Source: Serinicoccus sediminis (lineage in GTDB: Bacteria; Actinomycetota; Actinomycetes; Actinomycetales; Dermatophilaceae). From it: DNA of 64,000 nucleotides. The DNA is taken from the NCBI RefSeq assembly GCF_004153545.1, contig NZ_SDVA01000012.1, positions 59,608 to 123,607 of the forward strand, in the 5' to 3' direction. The first letter of the stretch is position 1. The number at the start of each line of letters is the position of its first letter. Positions 1 to 7,013 of this stretch are shown here, in pieces. The notes beneath the pieces are model-generated. The model worked only from the letters and a program-made list of their open reading frames with translations. It was not told the DNA's origin and did no database searches. A program made the position numbers and the translations under genes.

Positions 1-205
1 TGACCTCGCCGAGCGGGTCTCGCCGCTGGCCGGGGAGATCCGCGAGCTGGGCGACGGGTGGTGCGAGCTCGTGACCGGCGGCGAGACGCTGGACTACCTC
101 GCGGTCGAGCTCATGCTGCTGGGCACCGAGGTCGAGGTGCTGGACCCGCCCGAGCTGGTGGAGCACCTCGAGGCCGTCTGCCGTCGGTTGCGCCCGGCCC
201 GGTGA
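1..205 (+). CDS. WYL-domain transcriptional regulator, C-terminal fragment
   Basis: This is the 3' end of a gene that begins left of the window. Reading codons from base 2 gives 67 residues and a TGA at 203-205. The tail includes LDYLAVELMLLGTEVEVLDP followed by PELVEHLEAV. A hydrophobic strand, the glycine, V-E-V-L-x-P and then a short amphipathic helix are typical of the end of WYL-domain (PafB/PafC-type) regulators. These proteins carry an N-terminal helix-turn-helix and a ligand-sensing WYL domain and often respond to DNA damage. The DNA-binding half is not in the window, so the target cannot be inferred. It converges on the DUF218 gene across a short hairpin. Confidence 0.6.
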   Translation, partial: DLAERVSPLAGEIRELGDGWCELVTGGETLDYLAVELMLLGTEVEVLDPPELVEHLEAVCRRLRPAR

Positions 206-222
206 CGCCGGTGCGGACGGTC

Positions 223-248
223 GTGTCACCACCGTCGTCCGGTGACAC
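223..248. terminator. Hairpin between convergent genes
   Basis: Perfect 8-bp arms, GTGTCACC at 223-230 and GGTGACAC at 241-248, enclose a 10-base loop. The hairpin lies in the 75-bp gap between the WYL gene stop (205) and the DUF218 gene stop (281). There is no T-tract, so it would be a bidirectional hairpin terminator of the actinobacterial kind. Confidence 0.5.
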
Positions 249-280
249 CAGGTCCTGCGTGAGAAGACGCGCGAGGGCAC

Positions 281-1189
281 TCAGCGCGCGGCGAGACCGG
301 CCAGAAGAGCCACGCCGACGACCAGGGCCGCGACGACGGCGTGCGCCCGACGGGCCTCCTTGAGCACGACGAGCAGCTCGCGCAGGTAGGTCCCCGCCGC
401 GGAGTCCACCGGCGCCCGCACCCCGACCACGCGCAGCGGCAGCCGGTGCCGGCGGACGCGCCAGCTGGTCCGCGGTGCGTGGTAGGCGCTGGTGACCACC
501 GCATAGGGCGGGGGTATGCCGCGCCTCCGCAGCAGGTCCGTGGAGAGCAGGAGGTTCTCCACCGTCGTGGTGGCCCGGTCCTCGAGCACGACGGGGACGT
601 CGGGGTCGACCCCGCGGACCCACCGCTGCATGGCCACCGCCTCGGGAGGGCGACCCCGGGTGCCTCGGCCACCGGTGAGGACGAGCGGGACGTCGGCCCT
701 CTCCTGACCTGCGCCGCCGCCGGTCGAGCCGCCCGAGCGGGTGCCACCGCGCCCGCCCGCCACCGAGGACAGCAGCCTGAGTCCGCCCTGCAGCCGAGCG
801 GCGAGCTCCGGGCCCACCTCGCCGTGGGGCACGGGCATCCCGAGCACGACGACGGCGCCGCAGCGGGCTGCGGCGCCGGGGCGGCAGAGCCGCCACCGCA
901 CCGCCAGCAGGACCAGCATGACGAACCCGGGACAGGCGGCGAGCAGCAGCAGCCCCATGCCCAGGCCGACGGCCACGGGGCCGGCGGCGGCCGCCAGCAG
1001 GACCAGACCGACGACGGGGACGGAAAGGGCGAGCAGGCCGCCGACCAGGGCGCCCCGGGCGTCACCGTCGCGACGTCCCCGGACCAGCCGGGTGACGGCA
1101 TACGTCAGCAGCAGCGAGGGGAGGACCAGCCCCAGCGCGGCGAGGACGACCCCGCTCCCGAGGAGCGAGGAGGAGAGCGCGTCGCTCAG
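281..1189 (-). CDS. DUF218 (YdcF/ElyC-like) membrane protein
   Basis: About 302 residues. The first ~100 are hydrophobic and could form three or four membrane helices. A DUF218 domain follows (about 112-280), with the GAVVVLGMPV strand, PLVLTGGRG, the E-D-R-A-T-T-T-x-E-N motif and VVTSAYHAPRT. DUF218 proteins such as SanA and ElyC act at the cell envelope; their enzymatic role is unsettled. The frame is open from within rocD, but I find no ATG, GTG or TTG near the expected start. The best-placed candidate is a CTG that overlaps the rocD stop (CTGA), implying translational coupling. An internal GTG near codon 72 would remove part of the membrane region. The family call is firm; the start is not. 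Confidence 0.7.
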   Translation of the reverse strand: MSDALSSSLLGSGVVLAALGLVLPSLLLTYAVTRLVRGRRDGDARGALVGGLLALSVPVVGLVLLAAAAGPVAVGLGMGLLLLAACPGFVMLVLLAVRWRLCRPGAAARCGAVVVLGMPVPHGEVGPELAARLQGGLRLLSSVAGGRGGTRSGGSTGGGAGQERADVPLVLTGGRGTRGRPPEAVAMQRWVRGVDPDVPVVLEDRATTTVENLLLSTDLLRRRGIPPPYAVVTSAYHAPRTSWRVRRHRLPLRVVGVRAPVDSAAGTYLRELLVVLKEARRAHAVVAALVVGVALLAGLAAR

Positions 1190-2406
1190 CCGCGCGCCTC
1201 GGCCAGCACCGAGGCCAGTGCGTCGGTGACCTGCCGCAGCTCGTCCTCGGTGATCGTCAGCGGCGGGGCGAGGCGGATGGTCGAGCCGTGGGTGTCCTTG
1301 GCCAGGACGCCCTTCTTGGCCAGCGCCTTGCACGCCTCCTTGCCGGTCATGAGCTCGGGGTCGATGTCGATGCCGGCCCACAGCCCCCGCACGCGGACGG
1401 CCTTGGCGCCGTGCCCGAGCAGCTTGCCGAGCTCCTCGGCGAAGACGCCCTCGAGCTGCTTGGCGTGCGCCTGGTGCTCCCCGGTGGCGAGCAGGTCGAC
1501 GACGGCCTTGCCGACGGCGGCCGCCAACGGGTTGCCGCCGAAGGTGGACCCGTGGGTCCCGGGCGTGATGACGTTCATCACCTCGGCGTCGGCGGCGACG
1601 GCCGAGACCGGGACGATGCCGCCGCCGAGGGCCTTGCCCAGGGTGTACATGTCGGCCTCGACACCCTCGTACTCGCAGGCCAGCGAGGTGCCGGTGCGCC
1701 CGAGGCCGGACTGGATCTCGTCGGCGATCATGAGGACCTTGCGGCTGGTGCACAGCTCGCGCAGACCGGGCAGGAAGCCCTCCTCGGGGATCATCACGCC
1801 CTGCTCGCCCTGGATCGGCTCGACGAGCACGGCGGCGGTGTTGTCGGTGATGGCCGCCTCGATGGCACCGAGGTCGCCGTAGGGCACCGCGACGAAGCCC
1901 GGGGTGTAGGGACCGTAGTGGTCGTGCGCCTCCGGGTCGTCGGAGAAGGAGATGATCGTCGTCGTGCGGCCGTGGAAGTTGCCGTCCATGACGATGATCT
2001 CGGCCTGCCCCTCGGGCACACCCTTGACCTGGTAGGCCCACTTGCGGGCGATCTTCAGGGCGGTCTCGACGGCCTCGGCGCCGGTGTTCATCGGCAGGAT
2101 CATGTCCTTGCCGACGAGCTTCGCCAGCGCCTCGCAGAACGGGCCCAGCTGGTCGTTGTGGAAGGCGCGCGAGGTCAGGGTGGAGCGGTCCAGCTGGTCC
2201 TTGGCGGCCTGCACGAGCCCGGGGTGGCGGTGCCCGAAGTTCAGCGCCGAGTAGCCCGAGAGCGCGTCGATGTAGGTGCGTCCCTCGACGTCGGTCACGT
2301 GGATGCCCTCGGCGTGCCCCACGACCACCGGCAGCGGGCTGTAGTTGTGGGCGGCGACCTTGTCCTCGAGATCGATGTAGGCCTGGTTCGTGGACAGCTC
2401 AGTCAT
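1186..2406 (-). CDS. rocD: Ornithine aminotransferase
   Basis: 406 residues, the usual length for ornithine delta-aminotransferase, a PLP enzyme of the class III aminotransferase family that converts ornithine and 2-oxoglutarate to glutamate semialdehyde and glutamate. Visible motifs are NTGAEAVE (107-114), the PLP-ring-contacting DEIQSG (229-234) and the Schiff-base lysine in YTLGKALGGG (K258). The enzyme is cytosolic and links arginine and ornithine breakdown to proline and glutamate. ATG at 2406 is preferred over the ATG three codons upstream. An AGGA lies 8 bases before it, and a TAGGAT box at 2414-2419 sits 7 bases before it, so the message could also be leaderless. The DUF218 gene follows with overlap and is probably co-transcribed. 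Confidence 0.93.
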   Translation of the reverse strand: MTELSTNQAYIDLEDKVAAHNYSPLPVVVGHAEGIHVTDVEGRTYIDALSGYSALNFGHRHPGLVQAAKDQLDRSTLTSRAFHNDQLGPFCEALAKLVGKDMILPMNTGAEAVETALKIARKWAYQVKGVPEGQAEIIVMDGNFHGRTTTIISFSDDPEAHDHYGPYTPGFVAVPYGDLGAIEAAITDNTAAVLVEPIQGEQGVMIPEEGFLPGLRELCTSRKVLMIADEIQSGLGRTGTSLACEYEGVEADMYTLGKALGGGIVPVSAVAADAEVMNVITPGTHGSTFGGNPLAAAVGKAVVDLLATGEHQAHAKQLEGVFAEELGKLLGHGAKAVRVRGLWAGIDIDPELMTGKEACKALAKKGVLAKDTHGSTIRLAPPLTITEDELRQVTDALASVLAEARG

Positions 2407-2413
2407 GCTCGTC

Positions 2414-2419
2414 ATCCTA
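2414..2419 (-). promoter_or_regulatory. Candidate -10 box of rocD (leaderless arrangement)
   Basis: TAGGAT on the minus strand ends 7 bases before the rocD ATG. The same geometry is seen before several other genes in this window. A second good -10 (TATACT, complement of 2500-2505) lies inside the inverted repeat further upstream, so two promoters are possible. Confidence 0.4.
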
Positions 2420-2488
2420 GGGGTCGCGCGGGGGTGGGCAGGCAGCGCCCGGGGGCTGGTGGGCAGGACCACACCACGCCGTGTAGTC

Positions 2489-2514
2489 ATGCATAGGTCA
2501 GTATAGCTATGCAT
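2489..2514. promoter_or_regulatory. 26-bp AT-rich inverted repeat upstream of rocD
   Basis: Perfect 8-bp arms, ATGCATAG (2489-2496) and CTATGCAT (2507-2514), are separated by 10 bases. The element is strikingly AT-rich in this genome. Its spacer carries TATACT on the minus strand (2500-2505), a near-consensus -10 directed at rocD. A symmetric site wrapped around a -10 box is the usual layout of a repressor operator. If transcription instead starts at the 2414 box, the repeat centre lies about 95 bp upstream, a position suited to an activator. The cognate regulator is not identifiable here. Confidence 0.55.
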
Positions 2515-2542
2515 CCGCTGTGACAGCGCAGCCGGCTCGCGG

Positions 2543-2630
2543 GCCGGAGCGCGCGTCCTGTGCGGTCGGAGCGCGCGTCCGGTGCGGCCGGAGCACGCGT
2601 CCGGTGCGGCCGGAGCGCGCGTCCTGTGCG
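2543..2630. repeat. Four tandem 22-bp repeats
   Basis: Four head-to-tail 22-bp units occupy 2543-2564, 2565-2586, 2587-2608 and 2609-2630. Units 1 and 4 are identical; units 2 and 3 differ at a few positions. Each unit has a near-palindromic core, CGGA and TCCG around a GCGCGC-type centre. The array begins immediately after the stop codon of the upstream MFS gene and lies in the leader region of rocD. Regular spacing and inner symmetry would suit iterated protein binding or a recombination-prone minisatellite; the sequence cannot decide. Confidence 0.8.
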
Positions 2631-2632
2631 GG

Positions 2633-3973
2633 TCAGGTGGTCTCGAGGGCGTCGCCCGCGTGCTCCGGCAGCAGCAGGTATGCCGCGAGGGCGCCGACGA
2701 CGAAGGCGGCACCGAAGATCGCGAAGAGGGCGGCGTTGCCCCAGGCGCCGAGGATGACCGGCACCAGCAGCGGGGCCGCGATCGAGGCGATGCGCCCGAA
2801 CCCGGCCGCGGCCCCCGCACCCGAGGCCCGGACGCTGGTGGGGTAGATCTCGGGGGTGATGGCGTAGAGGGCGCCCCAGGCGCCGAGGTTGAAGAAGCTC
2901 ATCGCGCACCCGGCGGCGATGATCTGCCAGACCTCCCCGGCCATGCCGAAGCAGACCGCGGCCGCGGCGGACCCGAGCAGGAACGTCGCCAGCGTCACGC
3001 GGCGGCCCCACACCTCGACGAGGACGGCCGCGAGGGCGTAGCCCGGGAGCTGGGCCAGGGTGATGACCAGGGTGTAGCCGAAGGAGCGCACCAGGTCGAA
3101 GCCCTGGGCGTAGAGCAGGGTGGGCAGCCAGATGAACGCGCCGTAGTAGGAGAAGTTGACGCAGAACCAGACCACCCAGATGCCGGCGGTGCGGACCCGG
3201 TAGGCCGCCGACCACAGCGCCCCGGCCGTCTTCGGGGGCGCGTCGGGCAGCGCCCGGCTCTCCTCGTGCGGGACCCCGGCGGACTCCTCGAACGAGCGCA
3301 CCACCTCCTCGGCCTCGGCGGCCCGGCCCCGACGCTCGAGGAAGAGCGGCGACTCGGGCATACCCCACCGGATGACGACGGCGTAGAGCGCCGGGACGAG
3401 CCCCAGCGCGAAGGCCCAGCGCCAGCCGTCGTCGCCCAGCGGCACGACGAAGAAGCCGATGAGCGCGGCCAGGAGCCACCCCACCGCCCAGAAGGACTCG
3501 AGGATGACCACCATGCGCCCGCGGATCCGGGTCGGGGACAGCTCGCTCACCAGGGTGGAGGCGACCGGCAGCTCGGCGCCCAGGCCGATGCCGACGAGGA
3601 AGCGCAGCACGAGCAGCGCGGCCAGCCCGGTCGCGAGCGCCGACGCCCCCGTCGCGAGGCCGTAGACCAGCAGGGTGAGGGCGAAGACGGTGCGCCGGCC
3701 GTAGCGGTCGGCGAGCATCCCGCCGAAGGTCGCCCCCAGGGCCATGCCGACGAAGCCGATGGACAGCAGCCAGGACTGCTCGGTGCGGGTGAGGTCCCAC
3801 TGCGTGGCGACCGCGAGCCCGACGAAGGAGATGAGCCCGACGTCCATGGCGTCGAGGGCCCACCCGGCGCCCGACCCGAGCAGGACCCGGGTGTGCTGCC
3901 GGGTGTAGGGCAGCCGCCCCATCCGCTGCGGCCGGGTGGGCCGGGACTGGTCGGTCACCTGAGTGCTCACCAT
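2633..3973 (-). CDS. MFS transporter, sugar/aromatic-acid porter type
   Basis: About 446 residues with twelve predicted membrane segments. Signatures of the sugar-porter/metabolite:H+ symporter branch are ADRYGRR after helix 2, GIGLGAELP with SELSPTRIRGR in the N half, and PESPLFLERRGR before the central loop. The substrate cannot be named; relatives include niacin, aromatic-acid and sugar:proton symporters. Two starts are possible, ATG at 3979 or 3973. I prefer 3973 because TACCAT (complement of 3982-3987) ends 8 bases upstream and no Shine-Dalgarno is visible. The TetR gene lies just upstream on the same strand, and rocD lies downstream beyond the tandem repeats. Confidence 0.8.
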   Translation of the reverse strand: MVSTQVTDQSRPTRPQRMGRLPYTRQHTRVLLGSGAGWALDAMDVGLISFVGLAVATQWDLTRTEQSWLLSIGFVGMALGATFGGMLADRYGRRTVFALTLLVYGLATGASALATGLAALLVLRFLVGIGLGAELPVASTLVSELSPTRIRGRMVVILESFWAVGWLLAALIGFFVVPLGDDGWRWAFALGLVPALYAVVIRWGMPESPLFLERRGRAAEAEEVVRSFEESAGVPHEESRALPDAPPKTAGALWSAAYRVRTAGIWVVWFCVNFSYYGAFIWLPTLLYAQGFDLVRSFGYTLVITLAQLPGYALAAVLVEVWGRRVTLATFLLGSAAAAVCFGMAGEVWQIIAAGCAMSFFNLGAWGALYAITPEIYPTSVRASGAGAAAGFGRIASIAAPLLVPVILGAWGNAALFAIFGAAFVVGALAAYLLLPEHAGDALETT

Positions 3974-3981
3974 GAGCATAG

Positions 3982-3987
3982 ATGGTA
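3982..3987 (-). promoter_or_regulatory. Candidate -10 of the MFS gene (overlaps an octamer copy)
   Basis: TACCAT on the minus strand lies 8 bases before the ATG at 3973, again a leaderless spacing. The GGTATGCC octamer at 3984-3991 overlaps this box. Confidence 0.3.
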
Positions 3988-4037
3988 TGCCCTGACCGCC
4001 GGTCGACGCACCAGGCCCCCTCGCCCGGCGCCGCGGC

Positions 4038-4568
4038 TCAGCGCGGGAGGGAGGTGAGCAGGGCGAGGATCCGGTCGACCGCGTCGGCCGGCACCGCGTC
4101 GCTGCCCCCGAGCGCGGTCCGCACGTAGATCCCGTCGCTGACCCGCAGCGCCAGGAAGGCGAGGTCGGCGTCACCCAGGGCGTCGGTCAGCGCCGCGAGG
4201 AAGTAGTCGTCGAGCAGGACGAGGGCGTCGCGCGCCGCCTGGTGCTCGTCGAGCTGCCCGAGCTTGAGCAGCGCGAGGTAGGTCCGGTCGAAGGGCCGGT
4301 CCGCGGCCACCGACTCGCGCAGGAAGACCTCGAGCGCGTCGGGCCGGGAGGACAGCCGGCGCTGCTCCGCCTCCCCGAACACCTCCAGCCGCTCGGCCAG
4401 CCCCTGCACGAGGGCGTCCTTGGACCCGAAGTGGTAGAGCAACCCACCCTTGGAGACCCCGGCGTGCTCGGCGGTCGCGGCGAGCGTCCCTGCCCGCTCG
4501 CCGTGCTCGATGACGAGCTCCTCGAAGGCGTCGAGGAGGCGGGAGCGCGTCTGTTCACCCTTGGCCAT
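4038..4568 (-). CDS. TetR-family repressor (efflux-type)
   Basis: 176 residues. The N-terminal helix-turn-helix covers about residues 8-55 (TRSRLLDAFEELVIEHG, then VSKGGLLYHFGSKDALVQG), followed by an all-helical ligand domain. It is divergently transcribed from the DHA2 transporter with only 52 bp between the two starts. A 14-bp palindrome in that gap overlaps the transporter promoter, so direct repression of the pump and possibly autoregulation are the natural inference. The ligand is probably a cationic or amphipathic drug handled by the pump, but this is not shown. Its own TAGGAT box (complement of 4575-4580) is 6 bases before the ATG, suggesting a leaderless message. Confidence 0.88.
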   Translation of the reverse strand: MAKGEQTRSRLLDAFEELVIEHGERAGTLAATAEHAGVSKGGLLYHFGSKDALVQGLAERLEVFGEAEQRRLSSRPDALEVFLRESVAADRPFDRTYLALLKLGQLDEHQAARDALVLLDDYFLAALTDALGDADLAFLALRVSDGIYVRTALGGSDAVPADAVDRILALLTSLPR

Positions 4569-4574
4569 GCTCCC

Positions 4575-4580
4575 ATCCTA
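4575..4580 (-). promoter_or_regulatory. Candidate -10 of the tetR gene
   Basis: TAGGAT on the minus strand ends 6 bases before the tetR ATG, so the transcript would begin at or next to the start codon. Confidence 0.45.
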
Positions 4581-4584
4581 GGGC

Positions 4585-4613
4585 TTGGCTGTTAACCGTC
4601 CAGACGGTATAGT
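4585..4613 (+). promoter_or_regulatory. DHA2 promoter with embedded TetR operator
   Basis: A -35 element TTGGCT (4585-4590), a 17-base spacer and a -10 TATAGT (4608-4613) precede the ATG at 4621 by 7 bases, giving a leaderless transcript. The palindrome ACCGTC-CA-GACGGT (4595-4608) fills the spacer and touches the -10. A repressor bound there would block polymerase directly. This is the clearest promoter-operator unit in the window. Confidence 0.75.
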
Positions 4614-4620
4614 TTTGACC

Positions 4621-6138
4621 ATGACCGTGTCCGCTCTCACCCCTCCTGCGGCATACCCTCGCGCCACCCGCCGTGACTGGGCCGGGCTCGCCGTGCTCAT
4701 GCTGCCGGTGCTGCTCGTGTCGATCGATACGACGGTGCTGAACTTCGCGCTGCCGCGCATCGCGCAGGACCTCTCCCCCTCCGCCGCGCAGCAGCTGTGG
4801 CTCATCGACGCCTACCCGCTGGTGCTGGCGACCCTGCTGGTGACGATGGGCACCGTCGGTGACCGGGTCGGGCGACGGCGCATCCTGCTGGTGGGCGCGA
4901 CCGGCTTCGCGGGTGTCTCCGTGCTCGCGGCCTTCGCCCCGACCGCCGAGCTCCTGCTCCTGGCGCGGGTCGCGCTGGGCGTCTTCGGGGCCACGCTCAT
5001 GCCGGCCACCCTGTCGTTGCTGCGCACGATGTTCCTCGACCGGGCGCAGCGCCGGCTGGCGATCGCCGTCTGGGCCACCGCCTTCTCGGTCGGCTCCGCA
5101 CTGGGGCCGGTGGTCGGCGGCGTCCTGCTCGCGCACTTCGCCTGGGGCTCGGTCTTCCTCGTCGCCGTCCCGGTGCTGCTGCCGCTGCTGCTGCTCGGCC
5201 CGTTCCTCGTCCGCGAGTCCCGCGACCCGGCCCCGGGCCGCATCGACCTGGGCGGGATGGCCCTGTCGATGGCCGCCCTCGGCGGTCTGGCGTGGGCGGT
5301 CAAGCACGCCGCCGTCGACGGTCCGGACGCCCTCGCCGCGGCCGTCCTGCTGCTGGCCCTGCTCGCGGGCGCCGGGTTCGTGCGCCGGATGCGGCGGTCC
5401 CCCGACCCCATGCTCGACGTGCGCCTCTTCGCGGTGCCCGTCTTCTCCGGGGCCCTGGCGGTGAACCTGCTGAGCATCGTCGCGCTGACCGGCTTCCTCT
5501 TCTTCGTCACCCAGCACCTGCAGCTCGTCGAGGGCATGCCGGCCCTGGACGCCTCGCTCGTGCTCGTCCCGGGTGTCCTCGCGATGGTCGCGTCCGGCCT
5601 GCTCGTGGTGCAGGTGGTCCGCCACGTCCGCCCGGCGATCGCCGTGGTGGGTGGGCTGACCTTCTCGTTCTGCGCCTACGCGTTGCTCGCGCTCGGGGGC
5701 GCCGGCGTCTCGGTGACGCAGATCGCGGTGGCCTTCGCGCTGCTCGGGGTGGGCATCGGGGCCGCGGAGACCATCTCGAACGACCAGATCCTCACCGCCG
5801 TGCCCCCGGCCAAGGCCGGCGCCGCCTCGGCGGTGAGCGAGACCGCCTACGAGTTCGGGGCGGTGCTCGGCACGACGGTGCTGGGCGGTCTGCTGACCGC
5901 GGTCTACCGCAGCTCGCTCGTCGTCCCGGCCGGGACCGGAGACGACGCCGCCGCCGCGGCGCGCGAGACCCTGGGCGGGGCCGCCGCGGCAGCCGAGCGG
6001 ACCGGCGACCCGGCCCTGCTCGAGGCGGCCCGCTCCGCCTTCGACGCCGGTGTCGGTGTGACGAGCGCCGCCGGGACGGTGCTGGTCGCGGTCGCGGCCG
6101 TCGTCGCCTGGGTCACGCTGCGCCGCGCCGACCGGTGA
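4621..6138 (+). CDS. DHA2-family MFS multidrug efflux transporter (14 TMS)
   Basis: 505 residues with about fourteen membrane segments, typical of drug:H+ antiporter family 2 (SmvA/EmrB/QacA relatives). Motifs include the helix-1 SIDTTVLNFALP, motif A GDRVGRRR after helix 2, and the helix-5 motif C region GSALGPVVGG. It is an inner-membrane, proton-driven exporter of cationic or hydrophobic compounds. The start at 4621 fits the immediately preceding promoter; an upstream in-frame ATG at 4585 would lie inside the -35 element. It is divergent from its likely regulator tetR. The last ~70 residues are alanine-rich with a final membrane helix. Confidence 0.9.
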   Translation: MTVSALTPPAAYPRATRRDWAGLAVLMLPVLLVSIDTTVLNFALPRIAQDLSPSAAQQLWLIDAYPLVLATLLVTMGTVGDRVGRRRILLVGATGFAGVSVLAAFAPTAELLLLARVALGVFGATLMPATLSLLRTMFLDRAQRRLAIAVWATAFSVGSALGPVVGGVLLAHFAWGSVFLVAVPVLLPLLLLGPFLVRESRDPAPGRIDLGGMALSMAALGGLAWAVKHAAVDGPDALAAAVLLLALLAGAGFVRRMRRSPDPMLDVRLFAVPVFSGALAVNLLSIVALTGFLFFVTQHLQLVEGMPALDASLVLVPGVLAMVASGLLVVQVVRHVRPAIAVVGGLTFSFCAYALLALGGAGVSVTQIAVAFALLGVGIGAAETISNDQILTAVPPAKAGAASAVSETAYEFGAVLGTTVLGGLLTAVYRSSLVVPAGTGDDAAAAARETLGGAAAAAERTGDPALLEAARSAFDAGVGVTSAAGTVLVAVAAVVAWVTLRRADR

Positions 6139-6150
6139 CCCCCGGGAGGG

Positions 6151-6648
6151 TCACCGGTAGTTGGTGAACTGCAGCGCCACGTCGAGGTCCTTCTCCTTGA
6201 GCAGCCGCTGGATCGCCTGCAGGTCGTCGCGGGACTTCGAGGTCACCCTCAGCTCGTCGCCCTGGATCTGGCTCTTCACCGACGTCGGGCCCTCGTCGCG
6301 GATGATCTTGCCGATCTTCTTGGCGTTCTCGCTGGAGATGCCGCTCTTCAGCGCGGCCTCGAGCCGGTACTCCTTGCCCGAGGCGTAGGGCTCGCCGTCG
6401 TGGGTGTAGTCGAGGTGCTTGAGCGACACCCCGCGCTTGACCAGCTTGGTCTGCAGCACGTCGAGCACGGCCTTGCAGCGCTCCTCGCTGTTGGCGGCCA
6501 TCGAGATGGTCTCCCCCGCCAGCTCCACCCGCGCGCCGACGTTGCGGAAGTCGTAGCGGGTGGAGATCTCCTTGGCCGCCTGGTTGACGGCGTTGGCGAC
6601 CTCCTGGTGATCGACCTTGCTGACGATGTCGAAGGACGAGTCGGCCAT
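6151..6648 (-). CDS. yajQ: YajQ-family nucleotide-binding protein
   Basis: 165 residues, close to the usual length. The N-terminal [20 protein letters not shown] and the later [20 protein letters not shown] and [20 protein letters not shown] are characteristic of YajQ/DUF520. These small two-domain proteins have been reported to bind nucleotides, including cyclic di-GMP, and sometimes to work with transcription factors. ATG at 6648 is chosen over the ATG at 6654 because the AGGAGG Shine-Dalgarno is 7 bases from the former and only 1 from the latter. A GGCATACC octamer sits between the Shine-Dalgarno and the start. It converges with the DHA2 gene across 12 bp. Confidence 0.92.
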   Translation of the reverse strand: MADSSFDIVSKVDHQEVANAVNQAAKEISTRYDFRNVGARVELAGETISMAANSEERCKAVLDVLQTKLVKRGVSLKHLDYTHDGEPYASGKEYRLEAALKSGISSENAKKIGKIIRDEGPTSVKSQIQGDELRVTSKSRDDLQAIQRLLKEKDLDVALQFTNYR

Positions 6649-6693
6649 GGGCATACCTCCTGTGTCGTGGCGGACCGGCGGCTCCTGGACGAG

Positions 6694-6723
6694 TTCGGAG
6701 CACCGGGGCATCACTGTTAGCAT
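6694..6723 (+). promoter_or_regulatory. Candidate promoter of tRNA-Tyr
   Basis: TTCGGA (6694-6699), an 18-base gap and TAGCAT (6718-6723) precede the tRNA by 21 bases, a reasonable housekeeping-sigma arrangement for a stable RNA. It lies in the divergent gap shared with yajQ. Confidence 0.4.
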
Positions 6724-6744
6724 GACACCCGCGCTTCGCGCACT

Positions 6745-6827
6745 GGCAGGTTGTCCGAGCGGCCAATGGAAGCGGACTGTAAATCCGTCGGCGTATGCCT
6801 ACGCAGGTTCGAATCCTGCACCTGCCA
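6745..6827 (+). tRNA. tRNA-Tyr (GTA)
   Basis: The acceptor stem GGCAGGT (6745-6751) pairs perfectly with ACCTGCC (6820-6826); the discriminator is A6827 and CCA is not encoded. The anticodon loop CTGTAAA (6777-6783) has GTA at 6779-6781, closed by a 5-bp stem. The T arm contains GGTTCGAATCC. The long variable arm is expected for bacterial tRNA-Tyr, a class II tRNA. A perfect hairpin follows 7 bases downstream. Confidence 0.97.
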
Positions 6828-6834
6828 CCCACGA

Positions 6835-6864
6835 GGACGGGCACCGGGAGACCGGTGCCCGTCC
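6835..6864 (+). terminator. Terminator of tRNA-Tyr
   Basis: Perfect 13-bp arms (6835-6847 and 6852-6864) close a GAGA tetraloop and are followed by TTCTGTCTC. This is the strongest intrinsic-type terminator in the window. The remaining non-coding stretch to 7013 holds an octamer copy (6891-6898) and a possible sigma-gene promoter. Confidence 0.88.
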
Positions 6865-6934
6865 TTCTGTCTCCCCCTCCTGCGTCGTCGGGTATGCCTC
6901 GCCGCGGCCGGCGCGGGCGCGCCAGCGCGGCGCC

Positions 6935-6963
6935 TGCAACAGCGCGGCGGCCTCCGACATAGT
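6935..6963 (+). promoter_or_regulatory. Possible promoter of the ECF-type sigma gene
   Basis: TGCAAC (6935-6940), 17 bases and CATAGT (6958-6963) are spaced like a promoter about 50 bp before the sigma gene. TGCAAC resembles the AAC-containing -35 elements used by ECF sigma factors, so autoregulation is possible, but the match is weak. Confidence 0.25.
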
Positions 6964-7013
6964 GCAGGTGGACGGGCCGACGGGGCCCGGCCCGCCACAC
7001 GGCAGGAGGAGCG

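Noticed and set aside
2407..2488. Riboswitch in the rocD leader
   Set aside because: The leader is short and GC-rich with no conserved aptamer core that I recognise. The symmetric element upstream looks like a protein operator instead.
2543..2630. Tandem repeats as a CRISPR array
   Set aside because: Units are directly adjacent with no spacers, and no cas genes are present.
2582..4057. Long plus-strand open frame opposite the MFS gene
   Set aside because: The product is a low-complexity G/R/E/P-rich string caused by GC-rich third positions. The minus-strand frame encodes a clear 12-helix transporter.
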